The position numbers were made by a program, and so were the translations under genes. A stretch of DNA of 64,000 bases from Ga0077555 sp046154645 (GTDB lineage: Bacteria > Pseudomonadota > Alphaproteobacteria > Rhizobiales > Hyphomicrobiaceae): contig JBJXDZ010000134.1 of assembly GCA_046154645.1 (NCBI GenBank), forward strand, positions 6,288-70,287, given 5' to 3'. This document shows positions 8,539 through 15,188 of this stretch, in pieces. Below the pieces are notes generated by a model. The model made no database searches, had not been told where the DNA came from, and saw only the letters and a program-made list of their open reading frames with translations. Every line of letters starts with the position of its first letter. Positions within the stretch are counted from its first letter, which is position 1.

Positions 8539-8922
8539 TCAGAAGTGCTCGTAGTCGCCGGAACCCAGACGGGCGGTTGCGCTGGTGTCGTGATGTTGAT
8601 CCAGCCGCGCAGCCAGAGCCGCCAGCGGTAGCGCCAAAGCCGCCGCACGCGGGTCGATTGCCCAGTGTGCCGGAACGCTCGCTGCGACGGTCTCCATAAA
8701 TGTCGCCATGGCATGCAGCGTTTGGCTCATCTGGTCGAGAGCTTGCACCGCGGGAACAAGATCGTTGGATTGCGGCTTGTCGCTCGAAAGAGCCGGTGAA
8801 ATCACGGCCTGCAAGTCGTCCGACATCGACGCCAGATCTCGCAGCTCCCGTTCGATTCGGGACAGAAGAACAGACATCGCGGTGAACGGCCGATGGTCGC
8901 AATTCGAGACAGTGTTGTTCAT
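8539..8922 (-). CDS. Unknown protein, last gene of the chemotaxis operon
   Basis: A 127-residue protein starting 24 bases after cheD, so almost certainly cotranscribed with it. It has a helical N-terminus (MSVLLSRIERELRDLASMSDDLQAVISPAL), a second helix (LVPAVQALDQMSQTLHAMATFMETV) and an Ala-rich C-terminus ending GDYEHF. No transmembrane segment, Cys or known motif is seen. The helical build resembles a chemotaxis accessory factor or phosphatase helper, but I cannot place it in CheZ or CheX families. Confidence 0.6.
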   Translation of the reverse strand: MNNTVSNCDHRPFTAMSVLLSRIERELRDLASMSDDLQAVISPALSSDKPQSNDLVPAVQALDQMSQTLHAMATFMETVAASVPAHWAIDPRAAALALPLAALAARLDQHHDTSATARLGSGDYEHF

Positions 8923-8946
8923 GGGGCCGCCAATGGCTGATGCCGC

Positions 8947-9492
8947 TCAGAAGAGCTCGATGTCACCAGAGCCAGTATGGCTTGGTGGTACGCTGCGGGC
9001 TGTCGAGGGGTCGATGGCATCGGACTTGACGAATATCTGCCGCGCGCGTCCCGACACTGGCCAGTATTGTATGCGCCGGCCGCAGTCCCCCCTGAGGCTG
9101 CCCCCGATCAGGGCGATCCCTTCGGTTGCCAGAAAGCGCTCGGCAAAAGTGGCGTTGTGAGCCCCGATATCCGAGAGCCCTTGCATGATGCGCGCGCCGC
9201 CGAACAGCTTCGCCTGGAGGCGTTCCCGACGGGCACCTCTCTGCATCAGACCGTTCACCAGCAGCTCCATCAGATGCACGCCGTAGCGCTCGGTATCCGC
9301 GCGATCGCTCCGGTCAGAATAGTCTGGCAGGAGAAAATGGTTCATACCGCCGACCTGCGCTTCTGGATCACGCAGACACGCGGCCACGCAGGACCCGAGC
9401 ACGGTCGTGAGCATGACGCCTGGGTCATCCGCGACGAAGTACTCGCCCTGGATGATGTGGATACGGCGCTCCTTTAGGAAATTGGCCGTCAT
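8947..9492 (-). CDS. cheD: Chemoreceptor glutamine deamidase CheD
   Basis: A 181-residue cysteine hydrolase that deamidates Gln residues on chemoreceptors and so prepares methylation sites. The catalytic Cys is in VLGSCVAACLRD (about C35) and the His in GGMNHFLLP (about H52), with the AKLFGGARIM segment following. It overlaps the preceding response regulator by 4 bases (translational coupling) and is followed by the unknown 127-residue protein. Confidence 0.96.
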   Translation of the reverse strand: MTANFLKERRIHIIQGEYFVADDPGVMLTTVLGSCVAACLRDPEAQVGGMNHFLLPDYSDRSDRADTERYGVHLMELLVNGLMQRGARRERLQAKLFGGARIMQGLSDIGAHNATFAERFLATEGIALIGGSLRGDCGRRIQYWPVSGRARQIFVKSDAIDPSTARSVPPSHTGSGDIELF

Positions 9493-9878
9493 ACCAGTTT
9501 TCCAACGACCGCCTCGATGCAGGCTTTGAGACTCGGGGTCGTAAAGGGTTTGGCGAGGTAATTGTTCAGGCCGAACTTCCGCCCCTGCTCGATGAGAGAT
9601 CTGTCTCCGCTTCCCGTTACCAGGATGAAGCCGGTGGCTCGCGTGGGTGTATACTCGCGCAATGCACGAAGCAGCCGCAGGCCATCGAGCTTGGGCATTT
9701 CGAAGTCGGAGATCACCAGGTGAGCCGGCGTGGTCATCATGGCCTTGAGAGCCTCCTCGCCGTCTCTGGCGATTCGATAGCCGACGATCCCGATCTCATC
9801 GAGGCCGTTGCACATCAGCGCTCGACTGACGCTGGTGTCATCGACGACGAGCACGCCGAGATGCTTAGCGAATGGCAT
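9489..9878 (-). CDS. CheY-like single-domain response regulator
   Basis: A 129-residue receiver domain. The acidic pair is VVDD (13-14), the phospho-acceptor Asp is about residue 58 (VISDFEMP), the switch Thr is in ILVTGSG (about 88) and the conserved Lys in YLAKPF (about 110). It starts inside the 3' end of cheB (14-base overlap) and overlaps cheD by 4 bases. This is the second receiver protein of the operon; it may act as a phosphate sink or drive a different output from the CheY at 14526. Confidence 0.93.
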   Translation of the reverse strand: MPFAKHLGVLVVDDTSVSRALMCNGLDEIGIVGYRIARDGEEALKAMMTTPAHLVISDFEMPKLDGLRLLRALREYTPTRATGFILVTGSGDRSLIEQGRKFGLNNYLAKPFTTPSLKACIEAVVGKLV

Positions 9879-10938
9879 TGTAGACTTTCCTCTGTTGATG
9901 TTCGAGCGGCCGATTGATCAGGATCTGCGTGGCCATTTCATCGAGCGGGACCTGCTTTTCGGCGGCGCCGTTCTCGAACGCGGCTTTCGGCATGCCATAA
10001 ACGACGCAGCTCTCTTCATTTTGTCCGAGAGTTCGCGCGCCCGCTTTGCGCATGGCCAGCAGGCCATTGGCTCCGTCCCGACCCATGCCAGTCAGGATGA
10101 CGCCAACGGCCATGCTGCCCGCCGATTTCGCGACTGAGGCAAACAGCACGTCAACCGACGGTCGATGTCCGCTAACCGGGTCGCCATCGTGCAGCCGGCA
10201 GCGAAGCACCTTCGTCCCCGTGACCTCGAGATGCGTGACCCCTCCAGGCGCCAGATAAACGTGGCCTGCCGCGAGTGGCGTGCCGTCGGTCGCCTCCGCA
10301 ACGGTCGGTGCGCACAGTCGATTGAGGCGTTGGGCAAAGCTTGGCGTGAAGAGCGCCGGCATGTGCTGTACGACAAGCGTTGGTGGACAATTGGCCGGGA
10401 ACTTGGAGAGCACTTCGATGAGTGCTTCGACACCGCCTGTCGATGCCCCGATCGCGACGACGCGCCCGTCCGGCTCGAAGTTGGGCAGCCCCGTCGGGTT
10501 CGCTGCTGGGCGCTGCTCGACATGGCTCGGCCGCGTCAGGGAATGCACCCGCGCCCGGGCCGCCATCATCACCTTGGCGGGCAGGTCGTCGAATGACCCG
10601 GGGTCGGCCTCCGAAGGCTTCGGTACGCAGTCGACAGCGCCGATTGCCAGCGCCCTGACGCTGGCCTCAGCACCGCGCGCAGTCAGGCTCGAGACCATGA
10701 TCACCGGCATGGGTCGCAGGCGCATGATCTTTTCGAGAAACTCGAGCCCGCACATGTTTGGCATCTCGACGTCGAGCGTGACGACATCTGGATTGAGCGC
10801 CTTGATGGCTTGCCGAGCAGCGATTGGATCGGCAGCTTCCCCGACAACGTCGATCGCCGGATCACGGCTCAGTGAGGCCACAATGAGACCTCGCATGGCA
10901 GCGGAATCGTCGACCACCAGCACCCGGATGCGTGTCAT
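9865..10938 (-). CDS. cheB: Chemotaxis methylesterase/response regulator CheB
   Basis: A 357-residue protein with an N-terminal receiver domain (phospho-acceptor in VVTLDVEMP, about D56) and a C-terminal methylesterase domain. The catalytic triad is visible: Ser in IGASTGG (about 166), His in VVQHMP (about 192) and Asp in GMGRDGANG (about 288). It removes methyl groups from receptor glutamates during adaptation, opposing CheR. It overlaps cheR by 4 bases and the following response regulator by 14. Confidence 0.97.
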   Translation of the reverse strand: MTRIRVLVVDDSAAMRGLIVASLSRDPAIDVVGEAADPIAARQAIKALNPDVVTLDVEMPNMCGLEFLEKIMRLRPMPVIMVSSLTARGAEASVRALAIGAVDCVPKPSEADPGSFDDLPAKVMMAARARVHSLTRPSHVEQRPAANPTGLPNFEPDGRVVAIGASTGGVEALIEVLSKFPANCPPTLVVQHMPALFTPSFAQRLNRLCAPTVAEATDGTPLAAGHVYLAPGGVTHLEVTGTKVLRCRLHDGDPVSGHRPSVDVLFASVAKSAGSMAVGVILTGMGRDGANGLLAMRKAGARTLGQNEESCVVYGMPKAAFENGAAEKQVPLDEMATQILINRPLEHQQRKVYNAIR

Positions 10939-11834
10939 GCTCGGACTCCATTGCGGCGGCGATAGGTGGTGATGGCCTCGCTGCGCAAGGCGTCTGCAGC
11001 CGGGCCTGACACACGTTCGGAGTGGCCGATGTAGAGGCAGCCGTCGGACGCCAGCAACGGGATTATGCGCCCCCAGACGCGCGACTGGGTTTCGTCATCG
11101 AAGTAGATGACGACGTTGCGGCAGAAGATGGCCTGGAAGGCCCCTCGCATCGGCCAGTTGCCGATCAGATTGAGTTCGCGAAACGTCACCAGCGCGCGAA
11201 GTTCATCCGCGGCACGCCACGAGCCTGCACAGTCGTCTGTCGCCGCAGTGAACCACCGGGCCTTCAGCTCGGCGGGCACGTCTCGAAGCTCGGTATCCTC
11301 GTACACGCCTCGTCGTCCATGGGTCACCATGCCGGGATTGATGTCGGTCGCCAGCACCTTGACGTCGAACGATGCTGCATCCGGCATCAAGGCCAGAATT
11401 GTCAGCGCGATCGAATAGGGTTCCTCACCGCTCGAACATGCCGCCGACCACAAGCGCACACGTCCGCCCCGCCGCGCGGCCTCGAGGAGCGGCGGCAGGA
11501 CCTGCGTCCTCAGATGATCGAAGTGATGTGGCTCGCGAAAGAACCGGGTCACATTGGTCGTCAATGCCGCCATCATGTGCCGGCGTTCCTCGGCCCCGTC
11601 ATCAGCGCCGACGAGCGTGCAATAGGCCTGAAAACTATCAAGCCCCAGGCTGCGCAGGCGTTTGGCAAGCCGCGAGTAGACCAGCGTTGCCTTCGACGGC
11701 CCCAGATGAATGCCGGCGTCCTCCTGGAGCATGGCCGCAATCCGGCCGAAGTCGGCAGCCGTCATGACGAAGTCGCTGGGGCCGCCGCCGTGAACCCGCA
11801 GGTCACGATCCCGGACGTGTAAAGCGTGGCTCAT
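10935..11834 (-). CDS. cheR: Chemotaxis protein methyltransferase CheR
   Basis: A 299-residue S-adenosylmethionine-dependent enzyme that methylates receptor glutamates. It has the N-terminal helical domain (LQEDAGIHL ... YSRLAKRLRSLGL), TTNVTRFFREPHHF, the SAM-binding RLWSAACSSGEEPYSIAL, ATDINPGMV, and IFCRNVVIYFD. The start is the ATG at 11834, forming an ATGA overlap with the cheW stop; the long upstream open frame is a shadow of cheW. Its likely docking partner is the receptor at 15189, which ends in GWEEF. Confidence 0.97.
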   Translation of the reverse strand: MSHALHVRDRDLRVHGGGPSDFVMTAADFGRIAAMLQEDAGIHLGPSKATLVYSRLAKRLRSLGLDSFQAYCTLVGADDGAEERRHMMAALTTNVTRFFREPHHFDHLRTQVLPPLLEAARRGGRVRLWSAACSSGEEPYSIALTILALMPDAASFDVKVLATDINPGMVTHGRRGVYEDTELRDVPAELKARWFTAATDDCAGSWRAADELRALVTFRELNLIGNWPMRGAFQAIFCRNVVIYFDDETQSRVWGRIIPLLASDGCLYIGHSERVSGPAADALRSEAITTYRRRNGVRA

Positions 11835-12298
11835 GCAGCCTCGCGGATGGCTGTCGGCAGCACGTTGTCGAGGGTTATCAGGCTGATCATGCGCCCCTCG
11901 ATCGCCAGGACACCGCGGACGAACGCCTTGGCGACCTCGCAAGCGACATCCGGAGTCGGCTGCACGCGGTCGTCGGTCGTTGTGAGGATGTCGGAGACCG
12001 CATCGACCAGGAGACCGACGAGTTGCCGGCCAACCTGGGCGACAATGATGACGTGCCGCGCTGTTGGCTCTACGGAGGGCAAGCCAAGGCGGGTCGGCAG
12101 ATCGATGATCGGAAGAACGGCACCACGCAGATTGATGACGCCGCGCACGTATGGCGGTGCGTGCGGTAGCATGGTCGCCGGTGTCCAGCCACGGATTTCC
12201 CGGACCGACATGATGTCGATGCAGAATTCCTGGGCACCAATGCGGAAGGCCACGAACTCGCGGGCCGTCGAAGTGTTGTTGACGTGTCTTTCGGTCAT
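11831..12298 (-). CDS. cheW: Chemotaxis coupling protein CheW
   Basis: A 155-residue scaffold protein linking receptors to the CheA kinase. It shows the two SH3-like subdomains of the family: FVAFRIGAQEFCIDIMSVREIRGW, then VRGVINLRGAVLPIIDLPTRLG and VGLLVDAVSDIL. The ATG at 12298 is used; it lies 6 bases after the cheA stop and its stop overlaps the cheR start (ATGA). Confidence 0.97.
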   Translation of the reverse strand: MTERHVNNTSTAREFVAFRIGAQEFCIDIMSVREIRGWTPATMLPHAPPYVRGVINLRGAVLPIIDLPTRLGLPSVEPTARHVIIVAQVGRQLVGLLVDAVSDILTTTDDRVQPTPDVACEVAKAFVRGVLAIEGRMISLITLDNVLPTAIREAA

Positions 12299-12303
12299 GG
12301 CTC

Positions 12304-14154
12304 TCAACCTGCTGCAACAAGACGGGTTTCAACGGGCACCGCGTCGAGACGACAGCGCGCAACGAGGGCATCGACATCGACAATCAGGGCGACCCGCCCG
12401 TTGCCAAGGATGGTCGCGGCGGCAATACCATCCACGTGACCGTAGTTGGCCTCGAGGCTCTTGATGACGACCTGTCGCTGGTCCTCGATCCGGTCAACCA
12501 GCAGGGCATGCCGGGCGCCACCTTGCGTTTCGACGAGGACGGCGACGCTGTGCAATGGATCCGTCGGTTCGTCATTGACCCCGAGTTCCCGGCCAACGTC
12601 GATCAAGGGAACAAAGGCGTCGCGGATGGCCATCACGCTGGCGCCAGCACCGAGGGCGTGGACATTTGTCGCCTTCGGCTTCAGCGTTTCGACGATGGCT
12701 GTGAGGGGCACGACGAGGGTTTGTCCATTGACCGATACGACCATGCCGTCGAGCACGGCCAGCGTCAGTGGCAGGCTCATGCTGAAGGTCGAGCCCAATC
12801 CGGGGCGCGACGTAATGGAGATGCGCCCACCGAGGGCCTGGATGGAGCGCTTCACCACATCCATGCCGACGCCGCGTCCCGAAATGTTCGACACCGTCGA
12901 TGCTGTGGAGAATCCCGGCAGGAACAGCAGGTTGTCGATCTCGTTGTCGGTCAGCTGCGCATCGGCGGGGATCAGGCCCTTTTGGACGGCCGTCTCTCGC
13001 ACCCGAGGCCGATTGATCCCGGCGCCATCATCTGTCACCTCGATGAGGATGCGCCCCGAACGATGCGCCGCCGACAATCGAACGACGCCCTCTGCTGGTT
13101 TTCCGGCGGCACGGCGTTGCTCGGCGCTTTCGAGCCCATGATCAACGGCATTGCGGATCATGTGGGTGAGCGGATCGGCAAGGCGCTCGATCACCGTCTT
13201 GTCGACCTCGGTGCTTTCGCCATCCGTCTTGAGACGGACCGACTTCCCCGTCGCGTCCGCGACCTCGCGAACAATCCGCGACATTCGCTGAAACAATGGC
13301 CGCACCGGTTGCGCGCGAATGGCCATGACGCTTTCCTGGATTTCGCGCGTCAGCTGTTCCAACTCGTCGAGGGCGATGACGACCGCCGATGATCCCGTCA
13401 AATCCGCCTCGATCACGCGCTGTGACAGCATGGCCCGATTGATGACCAGTTCGCCGACGAGATTGATGAGGCGGTCGACCCGATCGAGATCCACGCGGAT
13501 GGTCGCTTGGACAGGCTCGGCCTCTGCCTTGGCAGGCTCGGCGCTCGCCAAAGCAGGCAGCGCCGCTCGGGCCATATGCGGATCGCTGTCGCGTTTCGGC
13601 GGTTCGCAGGCAACAGCGGGTAGACCTTGAGCTCCGGTCAACCCGGTCGAGGCTGCTGGCTCGGCGGCCATGTCCGCCTGCACTTTGCGGATGAGGTCTG
13701 CAATCGCGGCATCCGACGCTGCAACTGGCGTTTCGCAGCGAATGTCGAGATCGCAGTCGCCATCGACAAAGTCGAAGACCTCGCGCACAGCCGCTTCGCC
13801 ATGACTGGTGTCAAGCTCAATCGTCCAACGGAGATAAGCGCCTGTCGCGTCGAGTGTGTCCAGCAGTGGCACAGCGCTGCAGTCGCAACGGACGGTCGCG
13901 TCGCCCAGTCGGCTGAGCTCACGCAGAACCAGCAGGCTCTCGTTGGCATTGCTGTAGAGCGCGGGCCTGGGTTCGAAGGAGATCAGGTACTTCTGTTGCA
14001 CCGCTGTGGAACCACCGTGCGGCGCATCAAGCGCTGGAACATCGACGAGCACGGGCTGGAACTCGAAATCGGCCATACCATGCTCATGGGTGGAAGCTGG
14101 CGGCAGGGCGCTAAGTGGTGCTTCGCGCAAGGCTTCCAATTCGTCGCCGATCAA
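12304..14154 (-). CDS. cheA: CheA histidine kinase, portion after the in-frame TGA (P2-like, dimerisation, ATPase, CheW-like domains)
   Basis: In the same reading frame as the P1 piece at 14155-14511, separated from it by one TGA codon. It contains a P2-like/linker region, the dimerisation helices (LVGELVINRAMLSQ), the HATPase domain (HMIRNAVDHGLES = N box; DDGAGIN = G1; GFSTA = F box; SGRGVGMDVV = G2) and the CheW-like P5 domain (DGMVVSVNGQTLVVPL ... ALLVDRI). All kinase motifs look intact, so decay is recent or absent. If translated alone it could begin at the TTG at 14154 (AAGAGGCG upstream, TGATTG coupling) or at the ATG at 14076. Without the phospho-accepting His of P1 it would need the separate P1 fragment in trans. 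Confidence 0.85.
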   Translation of the reverse strand: MIGDELEALREAPLSALPPASTHEHGMADFEFQPVLVDVPALDAPHGGSTAVQQKYLISFEPRPALYSNANESLLVLRELSRLGDATVRCDCSAVPLLDTLDATGAYLRWTIELDTSHGEAAVREVFDFVDGDCDLDIRCETPVAASDAAIADLIRKVQADMAAEPAASTGLTGAQGLPAVACEPPKRDSDPHMARAALPALASAEPAKAEAEPVQATIRVDLDRVDRLINLVGELVINRAMLSQRVIEADLTGSSAVVIALDELEQLTREIQESVMAIRAQPVRPLFQRMSRIVREVADATGKSVRLKTDGESTEVDKTVIERLADPLTHMIRNAVDHGLESAEQRRAAGKPAEGVVRLSAAHRSGRILIEVTDDGAGINRPRVRETAVQKGLIPADAQLTDNEIDNLLFLPGFSTASTVSNISGRGVGMDVVKRSIQALGGRISITSRPGLGSTFSMSLPLTLAVLDGMVVSVNGQTLVVPLTAIVETLKPKATNVHALGAGASVMAIRDAFVPLIDVGRELGVNDEPTDPLHSVAVLVETQGGARHALLVDRIEDQRQVVIKSLEANYGHVDGIAAATILGNGRVALIVDVDALVARCRLDAVPVETRLVAAG

Positions 14155-14511
14155 TCACCACGTCGCCTCTTCCACCACTCGACCGTCCCGCGCCGCCTGC
14201 ACCAGATCGGCCAGTACGTCTGAAGCTCGCAGCATGAGCTTCAGGACCTCGGCCGACGGGTGCAGCCGACCGGCGCGAACCAGATCGAGTGCAGTCTCGA
14301 AGACGTGAGCGAATTGGACGAGGTGAGTGAGCTTGAACGCGCCCGCGCCACCCTTGATCGAGTGCACGGCTCGGAAGACGGCGTTGACCGTCTCTTTGAC
14401 GGCGTTGCCCTCTTCCATCGCGAGTAGGCCCACTTCCAGCTCGGCGAGTTGTTCCTCGCACTCCTGGAAGAAGGTCTGTTTGATGGCCGCCATCGGATCC
14501 ACGGACGTCAT
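14155..14511 (-). CDS. cheA: CheA P1 (histidine phosphotransfer) portion, ending at an in-frame TGA
   Basis: 118 residues starting at the ATG at 14511 (GAGAGGAA upstream): MTSVDPMAAIKQTFFQECEEQLAELE, then the phosphorylation site FRAVHSIKGGAGAF (about H50) and DLVQAARDGRVVEEATW. It stops at a TGA (14155-14157). The next codons in the same frame, LIGDELEALREAPL, read as the normal continuation of the last P1 helix in CheA proteins. This is therefore one cheA gene with a nonsense codon, a programmed readthrough or a sequence error, rather than an independent HPt gene. It follows the CheY gene by 14 bases. Confidence 0.85.
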   Translation of the reverse strand: MTSVDPMAAIKQTFFQECEEQLAELEVGLLAMEEGNAVKETVNAVFRAVHSIKGGAGAFKLTHLVQFAHVFETALDLVRAGRLHPSAEVLKLMLRASDVLADLVQAARDGRVVEEATW

Positions 14512-14525
14512 TTCCTCTCGCAGGA

Positions 14526-14891
14526 TTAAGCGCTGACGCGACGGACGGCAGCGACGAGCTTCGATGGGTCGAACGGCTTGACGATCCATCCTGTCGCCCC
14601 GGCCTGGCGCGCACGGTTCTTCTTCTCCGCGTCGCTTTCGGTGGTCAGCACGAGAATGGGTACGGCGCGGAATCGCCAGTTTCTGCGCACGTCCTCGATG
14701 AAACCGAAGCCATCCAGCCGCGGCATGTTGATGTCGGTGATGATGACATCGGGCGCTGCTTCACTCAGTACTTCGAGCCCATGCATTCCGTCGGAGGCCT
14801 GCACGACGCGATAGCCGGCATCGACGAGCGCGAGCTTCAGCATGTCACGCATGGTGCGCGAATCATCCACCGTGAGAACTGTCTTGCTCAT
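14526..14891 (-). CDS. cheY: Chemotaxis response regulator CheY
   Basis: A 121-residue receiver domain: VDDSRTMR, phospho-acceptor in VIITDINMPRLDG (about D53), ILVLTTESD (switch Thr), and the Lys in WIVKPFDP. It lies directly upstream of cheA and overlaps the STAS gene by 4 bases, the standard placement of the motor-binding CheY in alphaproteobacterial che operons. It is phosphorylated by CheA and is expected to bind the flagellar motor. Confidence 0.96.
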   Translation of the reverse strand: MSKTVLTVDDSRTMRDMLKLALVDAGYRVVQASDGMHGLEVLSEAAPDVIITDINMPRLDGFGFIEDVRRNWRFRAVPILVLTTESDAEKKNRARQAGATGWIVKPFDPSKLVAAVRRVSA

Positions 14892-15187
14892 TGGGGCATG
14901 TCCTTCATCGTCAGCTCTGACGGGGCAATGCCCAGGAGCTGCAGGGATTCGATCATTGCGGGCGATGGAGCCGTGATTTCAAACGCAACATTGTCTGCTT
15001 TCCACGTGCCAACTGCTGACAGGAGGACTTGGATGCACTGCGCACCGACGCTGCGAACATGACGCGCCTCGACGACAAGTGGCGAGCCACGCAGCGCACG
15101 AAGGGACTGTGCCAGCGGCGCCGCCGCGTTGAGATTGAGGCTTTCGGGCAGCTTCAGCCGTTTCGGTTTCGGTTTTTTGGGCTTCAT
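14888..15187 (-). CDS. STAS-domain protein of the chemotaxis operon
   Basis: A 99-residue protein with a very basic N-terminus (MKPKKPKPKRLKLPES) followed by an anti-sigma-antagonist-like STAS fold (PLVVEARHVRSVGAQCIQVLLSAVGTW ... ESLQLLGI). The ATG at 15187 follows AGGAG. A comparable small STAS gene precedes cheY in many alphaproteobacterial che operons; its function is unproven. The position where anti-sigma antagonists carry a phosphorylatable Ser reads SVGAQC here. It is coupled to cheY by a 4-base overlap. Confidence 0.85.
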   Translation of the reverse strand: MKPKKPKPKRLKLPESLNLNAAAPLAQSLRALRGSPLVVEARHVRSVGAQCIQVLLSAVGTWKADNVAFEITAPSPAMIESLQLLGIAPSELTMKDMPQ

Positions 15188-15188
15188 C

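Noticed and set aside
14155..14157. UGA read as Trp genome-wide (genetic code 4)
   Set aside because: Many genes here end in TGA at the proper family length and use TGG for Trp, so the standard code applies.
14155..14511. Independent HPt phosphotransfer gene
   Set aside because: The next gene continues in the same frame with the missing part of the P1 helix; better read as one interrupted cheA.
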